NCBI GenBank assembly: GCA_021820805.1
Contig: JAKADF010000098.1
Location: forward strand, 1-9,102
Length of the DNA stretch: 9,102 nt
Reading direction: 5' to 3'
Source: Bacillota bacterium
GTDB lineage: Bacteria > Bacillota > Bacilli > Alicyclobacillales > Alicyclobacillaceae
Under the pieces are notes generated by a model, which worked only from the letters and a program-made list of their open reading frames with translations, did no database searches and had not been told where the DNA came from. Made by a program: the position numbers and the translations under genes. Shown in pieces: positions 1-5,949 of this stretch; within the stretch, counting starts at the first letter, position 1; the number at the start of each line of letters is the position of its first letter.

Positions 1-1759
1 TTCCTTCTTTTTCAAGAAGAACGTCAAGCACTCGCAAACGAACAGCAAGCTCGGCATCGGTATAGTAATCTGCATCTACCTTTCGTACAAATGCTTTCCC
101 ATTTTCCAGATCTAGTTTTTCGACTTGGAATGAAGCGGATTGATGCAAATATATCGCTTCTTCGTGCAGTGTCGTCAGAGCACTAAATCGGTCTGTTTCG
201 CCAATAACCTTTGGTTTTGCGCTCGTTATGTCTATAATCACGACATTATCTTGCGCCGCACTGCGCAGGGAAATTTCGTGGCTCGGCAACGCATCCGACA
301 TCCAGAAATATCGGCCATCCCGTCCTCGATGCACAACATGTTCATCTGCAAGGTATGAAAGCAGCTCGCTCGTGGTTTCAACGCCAAACTGCTGAGTCTC
401 CTCAAATGGCAATTCGTATGTGGCACATTTAAGGTGATCCATCAAGATTAACAAATTGTCTGGGTAAACATGTGCGGCCTCTGGACTCTTGCCAAATAAT
501 AAGTCCGAATGGTGAATTAAATACTGGTCAATCACTGACGAATTTGCGATATAAATTGAAACGGATGTATCCATCCGACGTCCCGCTCGCCCGCTTTGCT
601 GCCAGACAGAAGCAACTGTGCCTGGATAACCCACAATTACTGAAGCATCAAGAGAGCCAATGTCAACCCCGAGCTCAAGAGCGTTTGTACTGACAACCCC
701 CTGAATCTGGCCGTTTCTCAAACCTTGCTCAATGCTGCGGCGTTCATTAGGCAAATAACCGCCTCTGTAACCCATAACCTTGTTTTGCAAACGGTGAGGC
801 AAATCGTTTTTCCAATAAGAAGCTAAGACCTCAACCTGAGTACGTGCTTTAACAAATGCAATTGTTGCAATGTCCTCTTTCAGCAATCGAACTCCAATCC
901 GCCGTGCTTCTAGTAAAGAAGACTTTCGAATTCCAAGTTCCTGATTAACAAGCGGCGGATTATATAAAATAACGTGTTTTTCACCGCTTGGCGCACCTGA
1001 CTCATTGATAACTTCCACCTCACGCCCAGTAAGTCCAAAGGCGAGTTCCGACGGATTTGCTATAGTTGCTGAACTAAGAATAAATTTCGGGTGACTGCCA
1101 TAATGTTCACAAATGCGTAACAATCTACGTATAACATTTGCGACATGACTCCCGAACACACCTCGGTAAATATGAGTCTCATCAATGACAATATATCGTA
1201 GGTTCTCAAACAGTTTCAGCCATTTCGTATGATGAGGCAAAATTGCCGCATGCAACATATCAGGATTTGTTACAACTATATGTCCAGCCTCGCGAATCTT
1301 AGATCTTACAGGAACTGGTGTGTCCCCATCATAGGTATATGACAGCACTCTCGTTTCCAAATGAGAAACAATAGCGTGTAATTCCGCAACTTGATCTTGA
1401 GAGAGTGCCTTTGTCGGAAACAAATAAAGCGCACGCGCAGCCGGATCTTTACAGATTTCATCTAGGACGGGAATGTTATAACACAACGTTTTTCCGCTGG
1501 CAGTCGGCGTTACAACCATTACATCACGGTCTTGATGCACCTGTTCAATAGAAGCCAACTGATGTGTATATAAGTTGGTTATACCGCGTCCTCGTAATGA
1601 ACTTCTGACATCTTCATGCAGCCAAGAAGGCATTTCTCGGTACTTTGGTGCCTTTTTCACATCTACTTTCCAACTAGTTACATTCTGCATAAATGAAGGA
1701 TCTCGTTGCCACTCACTTAGCAACATATCTATCTGCAATTTTGTATCCGCTCTTTTCAT
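1..1759 (-). CDS. mrfA: MrfA (YprA) family DEAD/DEAH-box DNA repair helicase, C-terminus cut off by window edge
   Basis: Superfamily 2 ATP-dependent helicase; in B. subtilis MrfA works with the exonuclease MrfB in repair of mitomycin C damage. The first 586 codons are present and the reading frame is open to base 2. Seen in the translation: a YTHQ segment (~64-67), Walker A TPTASGKT (84-91), the DEAH-type box as DETH (193-196) followed by IYRGVFGSH, motif III SAT (230-232), motif V STNALELGVDIG (357-368) and motif VI QQSGRAGR (387-394). The sequence follows B. subtilis YprA (~749 residues) almost without gaps from memory, so roughly 160 residues are missing, including the DUF1998 cysteine-rich C-terminus. 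The ATG at 1759 is the first possible start, because an in-frame TAG lies 21 bases upstream; the Shine-Dalgarno is poor. It is divergent from the RsfA-family gene. An mrfB homologue may lie just beyond the left edge (inference). Confidence 0.93.
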   Translation of the reverse strand, partial: MKRADTKLQIDMLLSEWQRDPSFMQNVTSWKVDVKKAPKYREMPSWLHEDVRSSLRGRGITNLYTHQLASIEQVHQDRDVMVVTPTASGKTLCYNIPVLDEICKDPAARALYLFPTKALSQDQVAELHAIVSHLETRVLSYTYDGDTPVPVRSKIREAGHIVVTNPDMLHAAILPHHTKWLKLFENLRYIVIDETHIYRGVFGSHVANVIRRLLRICEHYGSHPKFILSSATIANPSELAFGLTGREVEVINESGAPSGEKHVILYNPPLVNQELGIRKSSLLEARRIGVRLLKEDIATIAFVKARTQVEVLASYWKNDLPHRLQNKVMGYRGGYLPNERRSIEQGLRNGQIQGVVSTNALELGVDIGSLDASVIVGYPGTVASVWQQSGRAGRRMDTSVSIYIANSSVIDQYLIHHSDLLFGKSPEAAHVYPDNLLILMDHLKCATYELPFEETQQFGVETTSELLSYLADEHVVHRGRDGRYFWMSDALPSHEISLRSAAQDNVVIIDITSAKPKVIGETDRFSALTTLHEEAIYLHQSASFQVEKLDLENGKAFVRKVDADYYTDAELAVRLRVLDVLLEKEG

Positions 1760-1882
1760 TTGTAGAGTTTGTACCTAGCAAAAAATACTTAAAAACATCT
1801 TTTCTACGAATTTTTATAGTCAAATAGGTCACGAATCGAAACATGAAACATAGCATGGTAAGGAACAAGAAACATCGGTGTT

Positions 1883-1911
1883 GTATGAATCTTGTACACC
1901 ATGGAAATAAA
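1883..1911 (+). promoter_or_regulatory. Candidate sigma-F/sigma-G-type promoter of the RsfA-family gene
   Basis: GTATG (1883-1887) resembles the forespore -35 element GYATA. After a 15-base spacer, GGAAATAAA (1903-1911) resembles the sigma-F -10 element GGNNANANT, with one mismatch. Start would be about 1917, giving a ~25-base leader. B. subtilis rsfA is known to be sigma-F dependent, which is why the match is reported. A vegetative reading (TTGTAC at 1892-1897, TATAGT at 1913-1918) has only a 15-base spacer and is less convincing. Confidence 0.35.
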
Positions 1912-1927
1912 GTATAGTACAGATGAA

Positions 1928-1934
1928 AGGGAGG
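1928..1934 (+). promoter_or_regulatory. Strong Shine-Dalgarno that fixes the TTG start
   Basis: AGGGAGG ends seven bases before the TTG at 1942. There is no ATG or GTG at a suitable distance, and the conserved Myb-like domain begins only eight codons in, so this site selects TTG as the start. Confidence 0.8.
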
Positions 1935-1941
1935 AATTATT

Positions 1942-2526
1942 TTGCAAACGGTTGAAAAATGGGCAACCAGGTCTGATGCATGGACACCAAAGGATGATGA
2001 ACATCTGGCATCTCTTGTTTTATACCATATTAGATCAGGTAGTACCCAGTTAAAAGCATTTGAAGATGCTGCCAACCAATTAGGCAGAACTGCTGCAGCG
2101 TGCGGGTATAGATGGAACGGCGTCGTACGTAAAAACTACCAAGCTCAAATCGAAGAGGCAAAACAGGAACGTAAGCGCTCGCAAAAAACCCATACATCGA
2201 ATGAGGATGGAATAAAGAGCGAGGTCGAACAAGAAGTAGACGCAACTGATTCGTCCGAGTCCATGAAAGACGTCATCCGTTTCCTCCAAGCGTACGATGC
2301 AGGTTACCGAAAGCTACTCAATCAATTGCATACTTTAGAACAAGAAAGACAATTACTCATTAATCGAATTGAAGAATTAGAAGCTAAGGTTGGTTTTAAC
2401 TCAGAACCAGACAATGAACCATTAACACCGGAACAGTTAGAAGAAGATTCAAAAACACTGTTTGCAATTATGGAACGTGCTCGCAAACTTCTAGGGGACG
2501 GGGCAAAATCACGGTCTGATTCGTAA
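1942..2526 (+). CDS. RsfA-family sporulation transcription regulator (Myb/SANT-like N-terminus, coiled-coil C-terminus)
   Basis: This family contains B. subtilis RsfA, a forespore regulator that modulates sigma-F-dependent genes, and its mother-cell paralogue YlbO/GerR. Residues ~8-62 form the family's Myb-like DNA-binding domain, recognisable by DAWT, HIR-GSTQLKAFED, LGRTAAACGYRWN and VRKNY. Residues ~63-115 are charged, lysine/glutamate-rich and probably flexible. Residues ~118-157 form a leucine/glutamate-rich coiled coil (LLNQLHTLEQERQLLINRIE), likely for dimerisation. The C-terminus is acidic, then basic. At 194 residues it is closer in length to YlbO, so which paralogue it represents is undecided and no symbol is given. 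It starts with TTG behind a strong ribosome site, and is convergent with the DUF402 gene only 16 bases downstream. Confidence 0.88.
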   Translation: MQTVEKWATRSDAWTPKDDEHLASLVLYHIRSGSTQLKAFEDAANQLGRTAAACGYRWNGVVRKNYQAQIEEAKQERKRSQKTHTSNEDGIKSEVEQEVDATDSSESMKDVIRFLQAYDAGYRKLLNQLHTLEQERQLLINRIEELEAKVGFNSEPDNEPLTPEQLEEDSKTLFAIMERARKLLGDGAKSRSDS

Positions 2527-2542
2527 AACCTAATGTACTTGT

Positions 2543-3034
2543 CTATTCCAAATGATTTTTCAATATCCACTCCCGCCACCCCTCTGCGATGGCGGGAGCG
2601 AAAGGCCCTATTTGCTTTTCTGCCATATGCAAAAGAAGCGATTTTGCTTCGAGAGCTCCTCTGACCCATTCATCCGGATAAAACTGTTTTCGCAATTCGA
2701 ACTCTTCTTCGTCTACCAATGATACCTCTTCGTCCATAACTAATACATCTAAATCCAAATCGATAAACCAAATGTCTGACATCGTTTGTGTCACAGGTGT
2801 TATGATATTGCAATAATAATCGGTTCGATTTGCTTTTAACAGCACAGTTACTTGAAAAAAAACATCCGGCCAGAAATACGCAATTACAGGATAATCGCTT
2901 GACCATGACCGTCCATTCGCTTCCCGTACAGGTGAAAACGGCGGAATAAAATAAGCTATTTGCAAGGGAAGTCGTATGACACGTTCCCAAGTTCGATGGG
3001 GCATCCCTTGAAACCGCATGCTTCTTATTTTCAC
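2543..3034 (-). CDS. DUF402 domain protein (YgaC/NtdP-like nucleotide phosphohydrolase family)
   Basis: Small soluble protein of 163 residues matching the DUF402 fold shared with B. subtilis YgaC and the NtdP nucleoside tri-/diphosphatases. Visible family signatures are a YYCNI strand (73-77), the acidic IDLDLDV strand (91-97) whose aspartates are the likely metal ligands, LVDEEEFE (106-113) and GPFAP (143-147). YgaC is about 176 residues, so this is full length with a slightly short N-terminus. The start is a GTG that overlaps the TGA of ytvI as GTGA, with AAGGGGG located eight bases before it inside the end of ytvI; translation is therefore coupled. It is the second gene of a ytvI-led operon. 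Substrate cannot be read from the sequence; phosphohydrolase activity is inferred from the family. Confidence 0.85.
   Translation of the reverse strand: MKIRSMRFQGMPHRTWERVIRLPLQIAYFIPPFSPVREANGRSWSSDYPVIAYFWPDVFFQVTVLLKANRTDYYCNIITPVTQTMSDIWFIDLDLDVLVMDEEVSLVDEEEFELRKQFYPDEWVRGALEAKSLLLHMAEKQIGPFAPAIAEGWREWILKNHLE
2570..2598. repeat. GC-rich perfect 9-bp inverted repeat in the 3' end of the DUF402 gene
   Basis: CTCCCGCCA (2570-2578) is exactly complementary to TGGCGGGAG (2590-2598) across an 11-base loop. It lies in the last ~20 codons of the DUF402 gene and 44 bases past the stop of the convergent RsfA-family gene. No U-run follows on either strand, so it is not a standard intrinsic terminator, but it could stabilise or end the plus-strand transcript. 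Confidence 0.5.
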
Positions 3035-4170
3035 TCTGATTCCCCCTTTGTTGCAGACGATTGGTTCAAATTATCAGGAGTCGTGTGGGGCAAAAAATCT
3101 ACAAACAGGTGAGTAGCAAATAAGCTTTTAACTCCAATCAGTATAATTGGGCCTAGAAATAATCCTAGAACACCTAGTGCTTTCATACCAACATATAGGG
3201 CGAACAAAGTAGACAACGTATCTAGTCCAACGCTGTCTGCTAATATTTTCGGCTCAATTAGATGTCGGATAATAGACACAATAAGCTGAAGCAAAATTAA
3301 TTTTAATGCCGCAGAAATATCGCCCATAAGCAATGCGCTGATAGCCCATGGTACAGTTAAAATGGCGGATCCTAAAATAGGTACAATACCTGTTATGCCA
3401 AACAGGACGCCAAGAATCACTGCATATGGAAAATGAAGAAACCACAGCCCAGCGACACCAAGCACCATAGATAGAAGCATCAAGATAACTTGGACCCGGA
3501 TACTGCCAACAAAGGCCCTTGTCATGGCTTCGAGCACACCGTGGAATTTATCAGACCATCCTGGCGGAAGCGCAGATAAGAATTTAGACATCATGCGTTC
3601 GCGATTAACCAGGATAAAGAAAGTAGTAATAAGTGCAATAACAGCAATAAATAAAATCTCGGGCAAATGCGTTACGAAAGTAAGCAAGTAAGATGCAAAA
3701 GATTGCAGCCATTTTTCTATAGTGGACAAGGAACTTACAAGTGTATTTTTTAGTCTATCAGCAACATCTGGCGGCAGTTTGTTGTAAAACACTTTGCCCG
3801 TTGCAACTTTATCAACTATCCAGGTGTTTATTTGGACGAAATAACTCGCTGAATTATTTGTTAGCATAGTTGCTTCATGTGCAATGGTTACAATTAACCC
3901 TGTCAGGCCTGCAACTATAATTGCAATAGTTCCGCTTATAACCATCATGACAGATATTGTTCTGCCTATACCATAACTTTCTAACTTTCTGACAACTGGA
4001 ATCAGCAAGATGGCCAAAATCCAACCAACGACAAAAGGCATAATATACTTCATCAAGAACCCGAGTAATACTGCAAATAGGGCGATGAATACCAATAAGG
4101 CGGTAACCTCAAGAACACGCAATCGATAACGACGCAACTGCCCCTGTCTCTGTTCCGGACCAACGACCAT
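3031..4170 (-). CDS. ytvI: YtvI-like membrane protein of the AI-2E transporter/permease family
   Basis: Polytopic inner-membrane protein of 379 residues (family PF01594); YtvI in Bacillus is a 371-residue sporulation-associated member. It aligns colinearly with YtvI from memory, including PFVVGWILAILLIPVV (~45-60), the LPEILFI...TTFFI segment (~168-187), YAVILGVLFGITGIVPILG (~248-266) and the family's C-terminal stretch RHLIEPKIL then VGLDTLSTLFALYVG (~300-330). About eight hydrophobic segments are visible: ~22-42, 45-60, 70-95, 165-190, 225-247, 248-280, 285-302 and 315-345. A long amphipathic region at ~100-160 probably faces outwards. The ATG at 4170 follows GGAGG at an unusually long 13-base spacing, and no closer in-frame ATG, GTG or TTG exists. 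It is first in an operon with the DUF402 gene, which overlaps its stop. The substrate is unknown; family members have been linked to AI-2 export and Na+/H+ antiport. Confidence 0.85.
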   Translation of the reverse strand: MVVGPEQRQGQLRRYRLRVLEVTALLVFIALFAVLLGFLMKYIMPFVVGWILAILLIPVVRKLESYGIGRTISVMMVISGTIAIIVAGLTGLIVTIAHEATMLTNNSASYFVQINTWIVDKVATGKVFYNKLPPDVADRLKNTLVSSLSTIEKWLQSFASYLLTFVTHLPEILFIAVIALITTFFILVNRERMMSKFLSALPPGWSDKFHGVLEAMTRAFVGSIRVQVILMLLSMVLGVAGLWFLHFPYAVILGVLFGITGIVPILGSAILTVPWAISALLMGDISAALKLILLQLIVSIIRHLIEPKILADSVGLDTLSTLFALYVGMKALGVLGLFLGPIILIGVKSLFATHLFVDFLPHTTPDNLNQSSATKGESE

Positions 4171-4250
4171 TAGTTGTACAATTCCTCCTAATTCACTCGA
4201 ACCTATACCTATAGAGAACTAACTATAGAATTATGTATCTAGCGTAAAAT

Positions 4251-4286
4251 GGAAAAAGAGTCCTACCCGAAAACGGATACGACTCT
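4251..4286 (-). terminator. Intrinsic terminator after the small DUF5325-like gene
   Basis: On the minus strand, AGAGTCGTATCCG (4286-4274), a TTTT loop and CGGGTAGGACTCT (4269-4257) form a 13-bp stem with one mismatch and one wobble pair. A short U-run (4257-4253) follows. It lies 14 bases past the stop codon of the small membrane protein gene and separates that gene from ytvI. Confidence 0.85.
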
Positions 4287-4299
4287 AATCGATCAGGAT

Positions 4300-4488
4300 T
4301 CACATCGCGTTTTTTCGCAAAACTTTATGCTTTGTTACAAAACCGCATGTTGTTAATACGATAGCAAATACAAACAAAGCAAACGCCGCCCAGCCATCAC
4401 CATTTGCCATTAATATGCTGGCCACAGCAAAGCTAGCCATTGTGGTAACAGCCATAATGAAAAGTGTAATCTTCAATGAAATAGACAT
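4300..4488 (-). CDS. Small two-helix membrane protein, DUF5325 (YlaF)-like
   Basis: A 62-residue protein with two hydrophobic helices, ~5-28 and ~32-51, joined by a short NGDG turn. It ends with a basic tail, TKHKVLRKN, that should stay in the cytoplasm. Layout and length resemble B. subtilis YlaF (DUF5325, ~62 residues); that match is from memory of general pattern rather than strong identity. The gene is supported by a good Shine-Dalgarno (GAGG, six bases before the ATG at 4488), an intrinsic terminator directly downstream and a promoter candidate upstream. It appears to be a single-gene transcription unit. Function is unknown. Confidence 0.75.
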   Translation of the reverse strand: MSISLKITLFIMAVTTMASFAVASILMANGDGWAAFALFVFAIVLTTCGFVTKHKVLRKNAM

Positions 4489-4532
4489 ATAGCACCTCGT
4501 TACGAAGCTTGTTCAAAATACACAGGTTCATA

Positions 4533-4599
4533 ACATACAGCATATTTGACACTGTATGTCCACATACTGCATACCCAAAACGGACTAATTCCTTTTGGG
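4533..4599 (-). other. Hairpin-rich 5' leader of the small membrane protein gene
   Basis: Between the promoter candidate and the start codon lie two inverted repeats. The first pairs CCCAAAA (4574-4580) with TTTTGGG (4593-4599), extended by GGA/TCC past a bulged base. The second pairs ACATACAG (4533-4540) with CTGTATGT (4552-4559), 8 bp perfect around an 11-base loop. A further imperfect copy, ACATACTG (4562-4569), could compete for the CTGTATGT arm. Neither hairpin has a U-run, so they are not terminators. No known riboswitch class is recognised. Confidence 0.45.
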
Positions 4600-4612
4600 C
4601 CCATCTAGTACT

Positions 4613-4621
4613 ATCATAGCA
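4613..4621 (-). promoter_or_regulatory. Extended -10 promoter candidate for the small membrane protein gene
   Basis: On the minus strand TGC precedes TATGAT (4618-4613), an extended -10 element for the housekeeping sigma factor. No good -35 hexamer lies 16-18 bases upstream. The start would be near 4606, giving a leader of about 118 bases. Confidence 0.4.
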
Positions 4622-4671
4622 CACTCGCTGATTTTCAATCATGTTATAGGAGAAAGTTTCAGAAAAAGTGA

Positions 4672-5097
4672 TTATGCGGAAACGCTGGTTGGCAGGAGCC
4701 GCTTTACCATTGACCATGCTTGCTCCTGATTCGCAGCAACAATAGTGTGGTTTGCGCCGCACCGTCTGTATAAAAGCCGTTTGGTCGGATCTGGGGTTAC
4801 AACAATAATTTGATTAATTCCCGCTTCAAAAAGGGATTGGGTGATTAGCGCTGTTTGTACGTAGTTTGATTCTTCCTGAATAATTGCAACGTCAAATTGC
4901 TCTTTGCTTACTGAGCGTTTTACATCTGCTCTTCTGCCTTGCGTGTGCAGAATTTTGTCTCCATACCACGAGACAAGCTTATGATGGTGGTTTTCAACAC
5001 AATCCAGGACGCGAACATCCATGCCGAGCATCATGGCGCGATTGACATACAGCATTCCCTCACGCTGAAATGATACAATCAATACATTCGGCATCAT
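4672..5097 (-). CDS. Stand-alone Rossmann-fold protein resembling a TrkA-N (RCK N-terminal) domain
   Basis: A 141-residue soluble protein without signal peptide or membrane segment. The pattern fits a TrkA-N/RCK Rossmann domain: strand NVLIVSF (4-10), helix, strand MDVRVLDC (26-33), an ILHTQG segment (49-54), strand FDVAIIQEES (68-77), strand INQIIVVTPDP (94-104), then a GA-x-x-T-I-V ending (114-120). In regulators of K+ channels such domains bind NAD(H) or ATP. Here the glycine-rich dinucleotide loop (GxGxxG) is absent; the equivalent stretch reads SFQREG. There is no RCK-C half and no channel gene in the window. A pre-ATP-grasp-type Rossmann domain is an alternative. The start is the first of two adjacent ATGs, six bases after AAGGGG. 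It has its own promoter carrying a cre site. Confidence 0.65.
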   Translation of the reverse strand: MMPNVLIVSFQREGMLYVNRAMMLGMDVRVLDCVENHHHKLVSWYGDKILHTQGRRADVKRSVSKEQFDVAIIQEESNYVQTALITQSLFEAGINQIIVVTPDPTKRLLYRRCGANHTIVAANQEQAWSMVKRLLPTSVSA

Positions 5098-5128
5098 CTC
5101 TGTCCCCTTTTCTCCAGTAACACTTTTA

Positions 5129-5142
5129 TGATAGCGCTTTCA
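5129..5142. promoter_or_regulatory. Catabolite-responsive element (CcpA cre site)
   Basis: TGATAGCGCTTTCA on the plus strand (TGAAAGCGCTATCA on the minus strand) fits every fixed position of the cre consensus TGWNANCGNTNWCA. It is nearly palindromic, with one mismatch between half-sites. It begins at or just after the predicted transcription start of the Rossmann-protein gene, a position where bound CcpA normally represses. Confidence 0.75.
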
Positions 5143-5148
5143 TGATTC

Positions 5149-5177
5149 ATTATACACGATGCTTCTTTGTTTCGGAA
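5149..5177 (-). promoter_or_regulatory. Extended -10 sigma-A promoter of the Rossmann-protein gene
   Basis: A perfect TATAAT (minus strand, 5154-5149) is preceded directly by TG, and a weak -35 TTCCGA (5177-5172) sits 17 bases upstream. The predicted start is near 5142. It lies between the end of the GntR gene and the Rossmann-protein gene, so the latter can be expressed independently of leuS-gntR. Confidence 0.65.
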
Positions 5178-5202
5178 GCCTATTTTAACAAAATTGCGAA
5201 CT

Positions 5203-5895
5203 TTATGTATGCCTATTCTTCTTTTTGATCTCTTTAATCATTTGTTCCCCGTACCTGTATACAATATCTCGTGCGTACTGTTCATCTTGCATTTCCACTG
5301 CGCGATAAAGTTCACTGCACCTGTTAAGTCCAATTTCAAATTTAGGGTTGAGTGTTCGTAAACTGCTGCGAAGTGCTTCCTGCAAAACCCGTAATGTATT
5401 TTCAAAGAGAGGATTCTTTGCACACTGTGCAAGTGTAATATAAAATGCAACTTCCGCGGCGATTGCGGCTTCACCATGTCTATTTACACATTCCAATTGA
5501 AATAATGCATAGCCGAGAGATGAAAATCCCTCTTCGTCGCAAATTCTTGCTGCTCTGGACGCAATCCCAGCTAAAATTGCTGTTTCAAGTTCCACCAATT
5601 GCTCCACTTGATTAACAGACAAGAGAATTGCAGCCTCCAAAGGCTCCATCCACATTTCAACGGATGCAGTTCTTACATAAGTACCATCCCCATGGCGAAA
5701 TTCGATAAGTCCTTGCCCGCGCAAAGAACTAAGCGCTTCACGCACAGTTGCACGACTGCAGGAAAACTCCGTCGCAAGTGTTGCCAGGGGCGGCAATTTC
5801 GCCCCCGGCATCAACACTCCTTCTTCAATCATCGCTCGGATTTGACTTGCTATTTGTACATATAATTTTCGCCCATCAGGTTTTTTAGCAAGCAT
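5203..5895 (-). CDS. GntR-family transcription regulator, FadR/FCD subfamily
   Basis: DNA-binding regulator of 230 residues, normal for FadR-type proteins. The N-terminal winged helix-turn-helix spans ~8-74, with the GntR pattern LYVQIASQIR, PGAKLPPLATLATEFSCSR, TVREAL, LRGQGLIEFRHGDGTYV. The C-terminal all-helical FCD effector domain spans ~88-220. The usual FCD metal ligands look replaced: FH becomes FY (Y152), the second His aligns with C193 and the third with Y215. Its effector is therefore probably not held by a metal ion. The chosen ATG at 5895 follows GGAG by six bases; an in-frame GTG at 5907 would add four residues but lies directly against its own ribosome site. It starts 35 bases after the leuS stop with no terminator between, so co-transcription with leuS is likely. 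Targets are unknown. Confidence 0.88.
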   Translation of the reverse strand: MLAKKPDGRKLYVQIASQIRAMIEEGVLMPGAKLPPLATLATEFSCSRATVREALSSLRGQGLIEFRHGDGTYVRTASVEMWMEPLEAAILLSVNQVEQLVELETAILAGIASRAARICDEEGFSSLGYALFQLECVNRHGEAAIAAEVAFYITLAQCAKNPLFENTLRVLQEALRSSLRTLNPKFEIGLNRCSELYRAVEMQDEQYARDIVYRYGEQMIKEIKKKNRHT

Positions 5896-5918
5896 CAAAT
5901 ACTCCACCCTTACTACAT

Positions 5919-5949
5919 CAATATTGCTTCTTATTTCACAACAATATTG
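5919..5949. repeat. Duplicated palindromic octamer around the leuS stop codon
   Basis: CAATATTG occurs at 5919-5926 and again at 5942-5949, 23 bases centre to centre. Each copy is its own reverse complement. They flank the leuS stop (5931-5933) just upstream of the GntR gene and could be a paired operator or a weak RNA hairpin. Confidence 0.4.

Noticed and set aside
1760..1882. LexA (DinR) box or a clear sigma-A promoter for mrfA
   Set aside because: No GAAC-N4-GTTC-type site was seen. TTGACT on the minus strand near 1820 lacks a suitable -10 at 17 bases, so no promoter is claimed.
1713..2075. 120-codon minus-strand open frame over the mrfA/RsfA-family intergenic gap
   Set aside because: It overlaps the start of mrfA in another frame and the 5' part of the RsfA-family gene on the opposite strand, and its product is low in family-like features. 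It is a shadow frame.
4222..4248. TTTACG / TATAGT on the minus strand as the ytvI promoter
   Set aside because: The spacer is only 15 bases and the -35 is weak; sporulation-type alternatives are no better, so the ytvI promoter is left unassigned.
4546..4574. TTGACA (4546-4551) as a plus-strand -35 element
   Set aside because: No acceptable -10 hexamer lies 16-18 bases downstream and there is no plus-strand gene ahead.
4433..4762. 109-codon minus-strand open frame bridging the small membrane protein and the Rossmann-protein gene
   Set aside because: It overlaps both better-supported genes in a different frame, has no good ribosome site, and its middle is rich in rare Cys/Tyr/His codons.
5160..5178. 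GCTTC/GAAGC inverted repeat as a terminator for the GntR gene
   Set aside because: Only five pairs with a nine-base loop and no U-run, and it overlaps the -35 region of the next promoter.
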